From positions 1,178,001 to 1,242,000 of the forward strand of contig JAGTXZ010000014.1 of the NCBI GenBank assembly GCA_018398575.1: DNA of 64,000 nt, in the 5' to 3' direction. A program made the translations under genes and the position numbers. The notes beneath the pieces were generated by a model. That model saw only the letters and a program-made list of their open reading frames with translations, made no database searches and was not told the DNA's origin. This DNA comes from Ampelomyces quisqualis. Taxonomy: Eukaryota; Ascomycota; Dothideomycetes; Pleosporales; Phaeosphaeriaceae. Below, piece by piece: positions 31,000-41,607 of the stretch (its first letter is position 1; every line of letters begins with the position of its first letter).

Positions 31000-32919
31000 A
31001 TGCAGTCCATGTTCCGTCTTCCTTGGAGCACAGAGTCGCCTGGCGACAAGATCATGGAAAAAGCAACGCTGCACAAGTCAAGACCGATGCCTGTTGTCGA
31101 AATGCCAAGCTTCATCAACATGAACAAGATCAAGAGGAAACGCGCCGACAGTCCTGAATCGGCATCGGCCCAGCATGTGCACGTAGTGAAGAAGTGGAAG
31201 GGCGCGCATGGTGAGACGACGCCCGCAGTGCTTGCGAATCCAAGTGCGCCGCCGGTGCATGGTGTAGTTCCAGAGCTCGTCAAGTTTGCGACTGCTTCAC
31301 CCGCGCCTAAGCCTGCCGCACCGGAAGCGATGGACCCGCGACCAAAGGTGCAGCCGTCAAGAAAGGAAGGTGCAAGCAAAAGCAAAGTATTGAAACCTGA
31401 GAAACCAGCTGCCAAACCTGAGTCTGTCGCCGCTCCATCAACAACCATGACGACAGGACTTTCACCCGTTCAACAGGCTATCGAGGCACAAATCGACATG
31501 GAGATATTATTCAAGCACAACGAACTTCGTTTGATCGAGCAGGAACTAGCCAAGTGTCAAGTCGCCCTCGAGCAGCTGAGGCGGTGTTCGTTGATCCCAT
31601 TCCCTGGTACCGAGGGCCTCTCTCAGGATGTCAGCTCTGGCGTTGGCGCTTCGTTGCAGCCTCCTGCTCGACACACGACACCCCAGTATGCGGCACCCTG
31701 GGGCGTTACTGACGGTCCGTACACTCGTCACTATGCCAAATGGTTGATCTCGGATGCCAAATTCGACCCCATTTCGGAACGCGCTCTTGCACAGCAGGCT
31801 CACGGCTACTTTGGCGTTGGTGAGGGCAGGACGACGCGCGGCAGCTTCGGGGACTACGGTTCGATGAACAGAGGTCGCACGTCGCGGACTTCGACTGGAA
31901 TGTTGAAGATTCCGGCCCTTGGTGAGACTCCAGCTCCTGCGCCAAAGGTCGATCCCCTGCTGCACAAGAGATCAACCGACGGCCAATGGGTACGGCTCTA
32001 CTGCGCCGCTTGCCAGCACAGCAACTTCTCAAACACCCAGGGTTTCCTCAATCACTGTCGAATCAAGCACGGCCAAGTGTTCAAGAGCCACGATCAAGCG
32101 GCCATCGCTTGTGGTGTTCCCGTCGACGTCAATGACGCCGGAAATCCGGTGACTGCCACTGAACCGGTCAGCACGCCCGCCGCCGCCACGCCTGCAGTGT
32201 CCTTCCCAGTCCCTACACCACCCGGAATCGTCCACCCACTGGCCATGCAAGCCACTCCACCGGCCCAGGCCAAGGACGTGTATCGCGACCCCTCTGCTAC
32301 GCCACGTCACGACTCGAAATCGGTCACTCCTGCAAGGCTGAAGAAGTCTGGTGTCCCCGCGTATCTGCAAGCCCAGCTCCTCAACTCCGGCTTCACAGGT
32401 GACTTCAAGTCGCTCGTTGAGACTGCGCGAGCAAAGCTTGACCTTGACGCGTTAGAGCCTTCTGATGACGATTCTGCTGATGCTAGCGCTCTTCCAACAC
32501 CCACAGCCATCCAGCCGTCACAGCTTGCCCGTCTTCCTGCCACTGGCCCCACCTCTGCATCCGGCAGCAAGGTTCCGTTCGCACGCCCAGGCAGCAAGAA
32601 GGGTAATGCGCAGTCTCACGCGCGTTTTCCACTGTCGTTCCCATCTCCTATCAAGTCTGAAAGTGGTCATGACTTGCTCGACTCTCCGGTAGATCTCAGC
32701 CCTCACACAGTTGAGTCTAACCCTGGTCTAGTAAGCGATCACGATGACGACGACGAAGAAGAGGACGCAGACGATGCTCGCAGCCAACCCGACCTCATCA
32801 TGAATGATGATGTGGCCGTCGAAGATGCGAGCGACGTTGAAGGTGCACATGAACGCGCAAAGTCTCGTCAAGGGTTGCACGGGTGTTTCGAGAAGGGCGA
32901 AGCGAGTCGCAAGCACTAG
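31000..32919 (+). CDS. Ahc1-like ADA histone-acetyltransferase complex component (tentative), 639 aa
   Basis: A single-exon nuclear-type protein. Residues 1-150 are basic and Ser/Pro/Ala-rich with a likely nuclear signal (NKIKRKRAD). A predicted helix lies at 155-195 (LSPVQQAIEAQIDMEILFKH, then LRLIEQELAKCQVALEQL). The best-conserved part is residues 325-375: WVRLYCAACQHSNFSNTQG, FLNHCRIKHGQ, FKSHDQAAIACG, with Cys335, Cys338, His352 and His357 forming a C2H2-like finger. This finger plus the SHDQAA..CG tail is what I know from fungal Ahc1-like proteins, subunits of the yeast ADA acetyltransferase complex. The C-terminus has an acidic run (DHDDDDEEEDADD). A small last exon after KSRQG cannot be excluded. 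Confidence 0.65.
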   Translation: MQSMFRLPWSTESPGDKIMEKATLHKSRPMPVVEMPSFINMNKIKRKRADSPESASAQHVHVVKKWKGAHGETTPAVLANPSAPPVHGVVPELVKFATASPAPKPAAPEAMDPRPKVQPSRKEGASKSKVLKPEKPAAKPESVAAPSTTMTTGLSPVQQAIEAQIDMEILFKHNELRLIEQELAKCQVALEQLRRCSLIPFPGTEGLSQDVSSGVGASLQPPARHTTPQYAAPWGVTDGPYTRHYAKWLISDAKFDPISERALAQQAHGYFGVGEGRTTRGSFGDYGSMNRGRTSRTSTGMLKIPALGETPAPAPKVDPLLHKRSTDGQWVRLYCAACQHSNFSNTQGFLNHCRIKHGQVFKSHDQAAIACGVPVDVNDAGNPVTATEPVSTPAAATPAVSFPVPTPPGIVHPLAMQATPPAQAKDVYRDPSATPRHDSKSVTPARLKKSGVPAYLQAQLLNSGFTGDFKSLVETARAKLDLDALEPSDDDSADASALPTPTAIQPSQLARLPATGPTSASGSKVPFARPGSKKGNAQSHARFPLSFPSPIKSESGHDLLDSPVDLSPHTVESNPGLVSDHDDDDEEEDADDARSQPDLIMNDDVAVEDASDVEGAHERAKSRQGLHGCFEKGEASRKH

Positions 32920-33945
32920 GGGTTCAGGCCAGTTGAGTCGGGCTTTCGCTATCCTGTGTAGCAGAGGTTATTATCGAGTCTTTTTTTCTGCACGTTTTCA
33001 CTTTTTTTGTGCTATTGATTCTTGTTGCACTATGCGTTTCTTTTCCTTTGGCTCCTCGAACGACTTCCCTATATGTGTACCAGCAATGGAAACTTTGGGT
33101 GGGACGAAGTCTCACTTCCGACGCTTTCTCTCTTTTTCATCATTACTCACTATCGCCGCAAAAATGTTTGTCAGAAATCTCATCTCTCATGTGTGATGGC
33201 GCCTGACAAGGGATCAGTCTCGAAGGCGCTGGACACGTCTGTGTAACATCATCTCTTGTACGGAACTGGGGAAAGGTTCTCTTCTTTCCCTCCAGGGATT
33301 AGAATGGATTTGGGAAAGGGAGGTTTTAGTGAAGGTGTGCTGGTACAACCCTTGTTATATTGTACTTGATGCACACAACCTCTTTGGAAGAACAGGCGCG
33401 GCCGGGGTGGAGCAAGGGCTGCGCGCAGCCTTGGCGCGTGAATAAAAGATCTAGGGTTTGTATATATTTTTAATGACACGATGAAGCAAACACTCTGGAT
33501 GTTGGGTATGAAAATGAAATGCTTTGAGATGTACCGTGCTGTGGTGTTTTGATTGATCCAACAATGCCACGATTTGCGAAGTGCTCCGACTGCCTTTGCG
33601 AACTTGGGGTTCATGGTACTCGCAAGCACACGATCCCCACGAGCACGCGAAGAGAAATACGAGTTTCCAACATGTCCCTCATTAATTCTCGCTCGCTAGA
33701 TGCCTCTGTACACAGTCATCTTTCCCGCGGCGCTCGCTATACCCATCCCGTGCTCGCAATCAGTCATGCTGGTATTGTCGAGGGCATGGTTTGTATAGTA
33801 CGTTACTCCCCCGCCTAACGCCTCGCTCAAACCCGCTAAACATGTCCACGCACGCGCCCACCTCCCGGCTCTTGCGCCGCTTTCCCTATTCCCCTGTCTA
33901 CGACCATATCCATATCCCAGTTCCAAAAGTGCACATCCCCGCCGC
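32920..33945. other. Intergenic region
   Basis: Holds the 3' flanks of the Ahc1-like gene (+) and the Kish gene (-), which converge. Several short frames exist, none recognised. No RNA gene or repeat is seen. Confidence 0.5.
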
Positions 33946-34293
33946 TCATCCCCAAAGTTCAACGCCCTAGCAAACACTGCGTTAGCTATCGCATCCTATC
34001 CTTTCCTGCCCCCCTTTGTGTCCTCAGGCATGGCATGGCATACGTACAACCATGACTACGCACGCGACGGCAACATACGGACTCAGCCGCTCGCCTACCC
34101 TCGCGGCCTTCCAGAATGGCGACACAAAGTATGTGTCTTTGTTGCGGTCCATGATGCCGGGGAAGACGTAGTGGGCGTAGGTGGAGGTGCAGATTGTTAG
34201 GAGGATGACGAGGAGGAGGGAGGAGAAGTTGAAGAGGGCGGTCTGGGTTCACGTTAACGATGGTGGGCTTGAGGGGGGGGGATGAGATACCAT
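33946..34293 (-). CDS. Protein Kish (TMEM167 family), 72 aa
   Basis: A very small membrane protein of the early secretory pathway, conserved from fungi to animals. Exon 1 contains only the ATG (34293..34291). Intron 1 is 34290..34243, exon 2 34242..34048, intron 2 34047..33967 (strong GTACGT donor, gctaac branch, gctag acceptor), exon 3 33966..33946. The spliced protein begins M-TALFNFSSLLLVILLTICT, then has HYVFPGIMDRNKDTY, FWKAARVGERLSPYVAVAC and ends VVMVGVELWG. The two hydrophobic helices around the conserved DRN and W-K-x-A-R-x-G-E-R motifs and the 72-residue length are exactly as in the family. It is missed by simple frame searches because of the one-codon first exon. It diverges from TAF13. 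Confidence 0.9.
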
Positions 34294-34589
34294 CTTGTGG
34301 GATTTAGGCGGGGAGAGACGAGATACGGTGGTGTTTGGTGGCCTGGATATGTTCTGGCGATGTTGCGGTGGTGAAGCCGGTGGGGAAGGCTAGTGTGCAA
34401 GGGTGCGGCGCCTGGGATCGTCATTGCATATGCGTCTCGCGACGTGCGACCTCAACGTCGTCCTTTTCACAAACACAAGTGACAACCGTGGGGCGCGCTC
34501 TCAGCTAAATCATCGCCCACGATCGCAACCAGATAGAATTAACACACGCTTCTGATCGACGTGCGACAGACAGGAAGGACCTCACAGCC

Positions 34590-34655
34590 ATGACGGAGGT
34601 GCGCATGCGACTGCGCCAAAAGGGCCAGCAGTTTCCTACCCAAGATTGTACGTGA
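34590..34655 (+). other. Upstream open reading frame before TAF13 (tentative)
   Basis: An ATG at 34590 opens a 21-codon frame (MTEVRMRLRQKGQQFPTQDC, then T and stop) 100 bp before the TAF13 start. If the transcript begins upstream, it could limit translation. A GTACGTGA within its last codons could instead be a splice donor of a leader intron. Confidence 0.3.
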
Positions 34656-34755
34656 AAGGACTTGAATCGCGCCTTCACTTTTGCGTCGTCTCCCTCATTT
34701 GTCTATATGTACTCTCCAACCAAACCCCCTCACCTCCAACCTCGACACACACAAC

Positions 34756-35331
34756 ATGCCCGTCCCACCCCTCCCACGCATCCCCTCCGCACGCCCACCC
34801 AAACCCAACTCCACCTCCAACACCCTACTCACTCGCGAATCAGTAGAAGCCTTCCTCCTCGCCTTTGGCGACAACGACTACCCCCTCCCCGAAACCGTCC
34901 GCTGCCTCGACGAAATCATAACCGACTACATCATCGAAACATGCCACGAAGCAGCGTCGGTCGCGCACCACGCACGTCGCGCAAAGATCAAACTCGACGA
35001 CTTCAAATTCATGTTACGCCGGGACACGGTGAAACTGGGCCGCGTGAGCGACATGCTCGAGACGGACAAGGAGCTGAAGAGGAAGCGCAAGGCGTTTGAT
35101 ACGGACGAGGGTGCTGTGTTGGGAAAGGGGGGTGGGGATAGGGATAAGGAGAATGAGGACGATGGTGGTGAGGGCGTGGGTGGGAAGAAAGAGGGCGACG
35201 GCGACGGGGCCGGCGGCGACGCGGAGAAGAAGAAGAAGAAGCAGAGCAAGAAGAAGAAGGATAAAGCTGGTAGTGGTGGTGGTGGAGCAGGAAGGGGAGA
35301 CGGAGACGATGAGCTTGTCAAGAGTCCATGA
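34756..35331 (+). CDS. taf13: Transcription initiation factor TFIID subunit 13 (TAF13), 191 aa
   Basis: A histone-fold subunit of TFIID that pairs with TAF11. The histone fold is at residues 22-110: LLTRESVEAFLLAFGDNDYP, LPETVRCLDEIITDYIIE, TCHEAASVAHHARRAKIKLD, then DFKFMLRRDTVKLGRVSDML. These are hallmark TFIID-18 motifs (LPET, DEI..YI, DDFKF.LR.D..KLGR). After KELKRKRKAFD comes an unusual low-complexity tail of about 80 residues made of Gly, Asp, Glu and Lys runs (including KKKKKQSKKKKDK), probably disordered. The upstream ATG at 34681 would add 25 residues unlike the family, so 34756 is preferred. Single exon. Convergent with eIF3f, 626 bp apart. Confidence 0.93.
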   Translation: MPVPPLPRIPSARPPKPNSTSNTLLTRESVEAFLLAFGDNDYPLPETVRCLDEIITDYIIETCHEAASVAHHARRAKIKLDDFKFMLRRDTVKLGRVSDMLETDKELKRKRKAFDTDEGAVLGKGGGDRDKENEDDGGEGVGGKKEGDGDGAGGDAEKKKKKQSKKKKDKAGSGGGGAGRGDGDDELVKSP

Positions 35332-35957
35332 GACTTGACGCAAAGTCCCAGTGCAAGAACCGCCATCCTCTGACTTTCCATCCGTTTTGGCCAGCCTCAT
35401 CAGGGCGCGTCTCCACATCTTCTTTCGAAACCAGGCATTACATGGCGTTCATCGGGGGGAAGCATTGGACGGCGTTGTATGGACACGCACCCGGAATCAG
35501 TGGGAGCAAAGGCTTCTTCTCACGATGCTCTAATACAAATGCGCTACTCAACTCGCTCGGTTACGTTGGACATGATTCATGTACTTGGATTCGACCTTGT
35601 GCTCATTCTTTACATGCTCCTTAGTTACGCGACCGTGTTTGACGTCTGCTGCAGTCTTGTGAGACAGATTTTGGCTGTGAGTTTGAACTATTTCAATTCC
35701 TGCTTCTCGTGAAGCTTGAGTCTAATGCATGCATGACAGGCTTGTAGATATGGTACAAAGCCTTGCAGAGTCCTCATAACGCCATTTCGTCATGGTTCAT
35801 TCCTCTTTTTGATGCGTTCCTTTTCTGCTGCGTTCCGTTGACATGCCCAGTCCGCACCGGCCCATTTGGACATGCGGACACCTCAGGCACAGTCACGAAC
35901 GCGCAAAACCCACAACCCCAACCTCGGCTCTTTTGTCTGCACTTCTTCACGTCGTGC
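35332..35957. other. Convergent intergenic region
   Basis: Lies between the ends of TAF13 and eIF3f. Frames are short and unrecognised. No gene, repeat or RNA is supported. Confidence 0.5.
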
Positions 35958-37104
35958 TCATGCCTCCTGTTGCCTCTGCTGCCTGCCCTTGTTCCTCCTG
36001 TCACCACCACCCTGTTTCCTGTCTGCACCATCCTTCTGTCCCTCTCCCGTGAGAGCGTCACCACCGCCGAGTGTCAGAGCAGCGGTCGCGAGGCGGTTCG
36101 AAAGATCAATCTGGGTACGAATAGTGTTGGCGAGGTATGAGACGACGAGGACATCCTGGATGTGGTTGTTGCTGTGAGAGTTAGTGAATGCCTTATACGA
36201 CGGACAGAACTCGACATACAAGTCGCGCTCAATGTCTTGTGGGTCAACTTTTGGCGCTAGGCTGAGAGCATTCATCAAGAATTGTCCAAGTGCTGATGAT
36301 GGTGTAGCCTCCTCGTCTAGAACGTTGTTGACGTAGTTTGACACGCGCTCTAACATGTCCAAAACGTGCTGCACAGCGCGCTCCAACGAGTCCAAATCGG
36401 TCATAATCTCTTGCGACCTGTCCTCGCGGTCCTTTGCCGATGAGATGAGCTCCAGTCCTGACTTCTCCGCCTCGCCGTACTTGATCTCGTGGGGCACTGG
36501 GATGAACAGACACGAGTCGGCGGCGCGCTCGGCGGTCACACCAATGGGCGCAGAGATGTACGTCCGCGACTCCATGTCCTGTCCTGGGACGGTCGAGACT
36601 GTGAGGTGGACGGCGGGGTGTGGCCAGGTTCCGTCGCCTTGCTGGCTGTAAAAGTTCTGGATGAGGGCGGAGAAGGTGTTGAGGTCGCTGCTGGTCGCGT
36701 ACCAGCCGACGAGCACCTCGCGGGGGTTCGCGCGGAGGTGGAGAGCGAGCATCTGCTTCTGGTAGTCCATGTCTACCTCGACCTGCTCGGCCGTCTCGGT
36801 GTGGGGGACGGCGTAGCAGTTGCGGATCTCGATTTCGGTGCCGTCTTCGCTGCGGGTGCCCAGGAGGGTGCCGATGACGCGTTCCTGGTCGGCGGGGCGG
36901 CGCAGGGAGTGGTCGAGTATCGAGAAGACGGCCTGGTCACGTTACGTCAGCACTGTCGTCCGCCCATGGCTCAATGGCTGCAGCGTGGTGCGCGCGCACC
37001 TGCGGCTGTATGGCGACGTTCAGCGGGGCAGTCGAGGGCTGGGCGCCGACGGGCGCGGGGCCGAGCGGGCGCGCCAGGTGCAGGAAGGAATCTCGCTCAG
37101 ACAT
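35958..37104 (-). CDS. eif3f: Translation initiation factor eIF3 subunit F (MPN domain), 343 aa
   Basis: A cytosolic core subunit of eIF3 that supports 43S assembly. Exons are 37104..37000, 36932..36220 and 36171..35958. The inactive MPN domain covers about residues 30-165: NVAIQPQAVFSILDHSLRR, ERVIGTLLGTRSEDGTEIEI, then VLVGWYATSSDLNTFSALIQ. It lacks the JAMM zinc ligands, as usual for eIF3f. The C-terminal helices include LERAVQHVLDMLERVSNYVN and, after splicing of intron 2, [20 protein letters not shown]. Intron 2 (GTATGT..CACAG, 48 nt) has no stop, so a reading straight through would insert 16 residues not found in the family. The tail is Gly/Arg/Gln-rich. Start MSERDSFLHL chosen over upstream frame. 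Confidence 0.93.
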
Positions 37105-37343
37105 GGCGGGCAGGGCGTGCGGCGAGAGATGGCGGGCGTCGTGAGGCGGCGGGGGGCGGTCGGGGGCGTGAAGGTAGTGGGGTACGCTGATATTCTGCGC
37201 GAAATCTGGGCAGGTGCGGTTCGCTAGAAGCACGGACCACCACCAAGGTATTTCGGGTCGAGACTTTGATGCCTGCATTAGCCCGCATCTCAAAGCAGAC
37301 GTCGACTGCACACCGTGACAGAGTCTGAATCCGCCAAACCACA
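37105..37343. promoter_or_regulatory. 239-bp bidirectional promoter between eIF3f and UTP25
   Basis: The two start codons face away from each other with only 239 bp between them. The DNA is GC-rich without a TATA box, which is usual for housekeeping ribosome and translation genes. Shared control of the two genes is a reasonable inference. Confidence 0.6.
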
Positions 37344-39611
37344 ATGGCGCCACCGCGGGGGAGAGGCGCGATTCGAGGCCGGGGACGGGGCGGACTGGGC
37401 AGAGCCGGCGCGAGGGGCAGGGGTGGGTTGAGAGGCGCAAAAAGAGGCGGGTTCGCTGCGGCAAGAACGAGAGACGAGATGGACGACGCGTGAGTGCGGA
37501 TGTGGTTTGCAGGAGACGGGCCAAATGGGCTGACGGTGTGTAGAGCACCGCACACACGCCAATCCCCGGAGCCTGAACAGAGTCAGTCAGATGAATCAGA
37601 TGCGTCGACCTCTTCCGAGGACGACGACCAAGATGCGCAACCCGCGTCGAGCGCCTACGCCGCGCTACTGCAATCGCTGTCTGCCGTCGCGAAGCACAAT
37701 CATGCCTCGGAGGAGCCACGCCGAAAGAAACGGAGGCTGGACATGGAGGAACAGAGTCCAGTCTTGCCGCCAGGCCACCACGCAAACGCTGATCCACCAC
37801 GGCCCCAAAATCGCGAAATCGGGACGGAGACACGGGGGGATCGTGTCGTACCGTTGCCGCTTGAAGAGGATCTGGAAGAAGCAGACACAGACGGCGAGGA
37901 AATAGAAATAGAAGCAAGCGCCGACGCCGAGAGAGAAGGCTGCAGCGTGTTTGAGCTCCATTTTGCGAATCCTGACGAGAAAGAGCTGACGATGCGTGTA
38001 AAGCGAATACTGGATAATCAATGGTCATCGAAGATGGTTGATGTTGGCCGGGGGAGAGGAGTGTTGCAGGTCCCAGACACACAAGATATATCCCTCGACA
38101 GGCGGAAACTCAAAAACACTCGAGACGTTCAGCTGAAGGCGCGGCTCGCCGACAACGCGCAGAAGGTAATCGGGTCTTTCCAGGAAGGCGTCGAGCAGGC
38201 TATTGCGCCTTCCATTTTTGGCTACCAAGATGTGCTCTTTGGCGCGAGGACGGTCCAGAATGCCGGACGACTCCGCGACATCAGCTGCTTGCATGCGCTC
38301 AATCACGTTTTGCTGGGACGAGACCGGGTGCTGAAGAACAACGCGAAGCTCGCTGCAGCAAAAGAGGACGACGATGTGCAGTACCGTGATCAAGGCTTCA
38401 CTCGGCCAAAGATTCTGTTCCTGCTTGAAACAAAGCAAGCCTGTGTTCGCGTCCTAGACTCCATCACCAAGCTGTTTCATCCCGAGCAGCAAGAAAACAA
38501 GAAACGATTCCTCGATAGCTTCTCCATCACCGAGCAGAAATTCTCAGACGACAAGCCAGCCGACTTCCGCGAACTCTTTGAAGGCAACGACGAGAACGAG
38601 TTTCGGGTGGGGTTGAAGTTGACGCGAAAAGCCCTCAAGCTCTACTCAACTTTCTACAACTCCGACATCATCCTCGCATCCACCCTGGGCCTTCGTCGCG
38701 CCATCGAGTCTGGCGATCCCAAGAAGCGCGACCATGACTTCCTCTCCTCGATTGAGATGGTCATAATGGAACAAGCCGACGCGACTCTCATGCAGAACTG
38801 GGAGCACGCCGAATTCGTCTTCGAACACCTGAACCTCCAGCCTAAAGAAGCACACGGCTGCGACTTTTCCCGCCTCCGACCATGGTACTCCGACGACCAA
38901 GCAAAGTACATCCGACAAACAATCATCTTCTCCGCCTTCCTCACGCCCAAAATAAACACCCTCTACAATAAACACATGCGCAACTTCGCCGGCCGCCTCA
39001 AATACACCCCCGACTACACCTCGGGGCTCATCGAATCCCTCTCCTACGGCATCAAGCAAACCTTCCTACGCTTCGACTCCCCCTCACACCTCACCGACCC
39101 GGACACCCGCTTCAAATACTTCTCCTCCTCCATCCTGCCGTACATTCTGCGCCTCCCTAAACCCATGACCGGCGGCTCAGGAGTCCTGCTATTTATCCCC
39201 TCCTACCTCGACTTTGTCCGCGTCCGCAATTCCCTCGTCGACACGGACATTTCGTACGCGAGTATCTCCGAATACACTGATCCTACCGACGTGCGCAAAG
39301 CGCGCAGTCACTTCATGAACGGCAAACACTCTCTACTTCTATACACCGGTCGCGCGCACCATTTCCATCGCTACAGCCTCCGCGGCGTGAAGAAAGTCGT
39401 CTTCTATGGCGTCCCAGAAAATCCGCTATTTTACGACGAGGTACTCGGATTCATAGCCAAGAGCATTGAGAGAGGGGAAATCGGTCGCGCCGAGGGCGGT
39501 GTCAGGGTGAGTTTTAGTAAATGGGAAAAGATGGAGTTGGAGAGAATTGTAGGGACGAAGCGGGTGGGAAGAATGGTTGGGGATAAAGGTGATGTATTTG
39601 ATTTCGTGTAG
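37344..39611 (+). CDS. utp25: U3 snoRNA-associated protein UTP25, small-subunit processome, 737 aa
   Basis: A nucleolar protein needed for 18S rRNA processing, with a degenerate DEAD-helicase-like fold. Exon 1 is 37344..37489, the intron 37490..37543, exon 2 37544..39611. Exon 1 encodes an RGG-type N-terminus (MAPPRGRGAIRGRGRGGLGR). An acidic, Ser-rich segment follows (residues 50-170). The UTP25 domain then runs to the end: KNTRDVQLKARLADNAQKVI, GYQDVLFGARTVQNAGRLRD, SDIILASTLGLRRAIE, SSIEMVIMEQADATLMQNWE, LLFIPSYLDFVRVRN, LLYTGRAHHFHRYSLRGVKK and VVFYGVPENPLFYDEVLGF. The helicase motifs are altered as usual in this family. A nearer AG at 37511-37512 leads to a stop, so the acceptor at 37543 is required. 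Confidence 0.94.
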
Positions 39612-39869
39612 AGTAATATATGTTGGTCAGATGGAAATATGTCTGCTGGTCGGGTCGTTTAGAACAGCTCTTGCGGAGGAAGTCCAATGTATCACAATAT
39701 TGACACCCTTTGACATGAATCTTACCCCCCGGCGTGTTTGTCGTCTACGTGCATACCAGTAACGCACTGGCGGGGTGAAATCGCTTCATATCATTCTTGC
39801 TGTGTACAGAAATAAGTCCTCACCATTTCGAGCGCGCTCACGCGACACAGATTACAAGGTCGAAGTTCA

Positions 39870-41300
39870 TCATCTTGTTCGCGATCGTGCCGAACGTTGC
39901 CGTCGCCCATCCCTTGCTCTGCGCCCATTCGTTGCGACAAAATTCCCTGGTTTGTGGCCAAGATTATGACTGCCATGCTTCAACTCCTTGAGATCTTGAT
40001 CGTCAATCAGTCTTTTCCTCCACAGATGTTGGAACAGCCCAAAATCCGGTCTCGATACCCGCAGCGTTTGTCCGAGCATAGTGTGCTCATGTGCTAAATG
40101 GCGCATCCTGGCGCCCCAGCTCTCTTGACCGTTCTCAAGCATTATTTTCCAATCGCACAGTGGACACTGGACTGATTGCGGTGGATCTTCACCACGAAAA
40201 TGGCTGTGGCAGTGTATCATCCACTTATCCTGATTTTGTGATATATATCCGCAATTCAAGAACCAGAAAACGCACTCATATACTGGTGTTATTAGCTCGC
40301 GAGATGTGCGCTGTTGCAGTACGCCATTGTTGTCCTCTAGTAGCGGAATGCCAGAGAACCGGTTTCCAAGACCCGTACTGATTGACGTCTCAGTTGGCAT
40401 GGCTTCGGGATAACTTGAGATAAGTGACGGTGGATTGGAAGACGATGAAGACTGGTGGATCAGTGCCGGTGCCATGGATGAGCCACTCCTGCCATGGTGC
40501 GAATATACTGCTTTGAGCGTGTCAAGATGATCGCTTCTCAATTGCTCTTGAGCAGAGAATTCCTGGATATCTTTCACGGTCTCGCTTGCTGCCAGAACAT
40601 ATGCGGACCCCGTCGTTCGGCAGCCTGCGACCAAGTGACCGTAGATTTCTTCATTACCAACGTCAATTACCACAGAACCACAATCTCCATCTGCCAAAAA
40701 ACCATCGAAGCGTACCACATAGACCTTTTGGATAGTCTTACTATGCGGGAGACGAGTATAGGACGGCCATGCGGATAGCAGACCAGTGAGTGACCCATGA
40801 GACGCTGTGGTCATTTTCACAATAACGTCATCTTTGGGAGTTCGTGCAAAGTTCTCCACACTTAGCACATGGTCTTTGTTCGCACGCAAAGTCGTTTCGA
40901 CTATAGGGGCATCAATTGAGACCAATGCCCAGTCTTTGTCGATCGATGCTGCAACGAGTTTTCCCAGCATGAACAGCGACGTTGGAGATTGAGGGGTAAC
41001 AGGAATCTGCGGCTCGAATGCTGATTGAGTAGTACTGAACGCGTCAAACTTCTCAGGATCTTCGTCAAAAGGCTCGCTACCTGCATTTGAACTAGCCATT
41101 GATCCTTCTTGTATTCTATCAGCATCTGACGAGCTACGAGAGTTATCACTGTCCAACTCCAACGACCGGGTGACAGAATCTGGTGTTCGGCTGCCAACGC
41201 TTGTCATTGCTACACTAGCATCGACGGTGTCGTCAGCTTCGTCGTCCGAGGCCGTATCAGAATCAATTTCGAATGCGTCATTATCATCATCACTGCGGTA
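39870..41300 (-). pseudogene. 5'-truncated gene: GDCGS protease-like domain plus C-terminal Cys/His fingers
   Basis: The open frame runs from 41369 to 39870, but the first 25 codons (to 41300) read across the repeat border and do not look native. The true sequence starts near SDDDNDAFEID, just after a CAG at 41301-41303 that could be an old splice acceptor. In the 499-codon frame, residues 20-125 are acidic and disordered. Residues 130-270 resemble a chymotrypsin-like fold: KDWALVSID (Asp region), GDCGSVVID (residues 228-236, nucleophile site with Cys) and YGHLVAGC. The His-bearing first part is missing. Residues 340-440 hold Cys/His pairs (CVFWFLNCGY, HCHSHF, CPLCDW, HLAHEH). I know similar proteins from fungal genomes, without known function. 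Loss of the 5' end suggests it is dead, but it may still be transcribed. Confidence 0.6.
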
Positions 41301-41394
41301 CAAACGCGGTGTTAAATACCCCGCGTGGAATTGTGTAAAAAAACCCCGCAGAATTCCCCCTAGAAACACCGCAAAGTTGTCTATATTTACACAG

Positions 41395-41607
41395 TCTATG
41401 TAAATATACCCGCTGAACAGGTATATTTACGCAGAGAGCAGGTATATTTACACAGCAAGCAGGTATATTTACACAATAAGCAGGTATATTTACACAATAA
41501 GCAGGTATATTTACACAATAAGCAGGTATATTTACACAATAAGCAGGTATATTTACACAATAAGCAAGTATATTTACACAAAAGCAGGCATATTTACATA
41601 GTAGCAA
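41395..41607. repeat. 21-bp minisatellite (about nine copies) at the compartment border
   Basis: The unit gtatatttacacaataagca is repeated head to tail with few changes; the middle five copies are nearly identical and the outer ones diverge (cagagag, cagcaag, cacaaaag). Since 21 is divisible by three, the minus strand stays open and encodes the heptad VNIPAYC over and over. An inverted copy (ctatgtaaatatacc) flanks it at 41394-41409. Confidence 0.85.

Noticed and set aside
34926..35381. Minus-strand Ser/Pro/Phe-rich frame
   Set aside because: Antisense of the low-complexity Lys/Gly tail of TAF13.
36937..38082. Long minus-strand frame (381 codons) covering the eIF3f start and the UTP25 start
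   Set aside because: It is the in-frame upward extension of eIF3f exon 1 and the antisense of UTP25. The text is Arg/Pro/Ser-rich without family motifs, as expected of a shadow in GC-rich DNA.
41290..41607. Minus-strand 105-codon frame with VNIPAYC repeats as a protein gene
   Set aside because: The openness follows from the 21-bp unit length. There is no promoter, no signal and the frame ends in unrelated junction sequence.
41395..41607. Regularly spaced repeats as a CRISPR array
   Set aside because: Repeats are directly adjacent without spacers, units are 21 bp, and the genome is eukaryotic.
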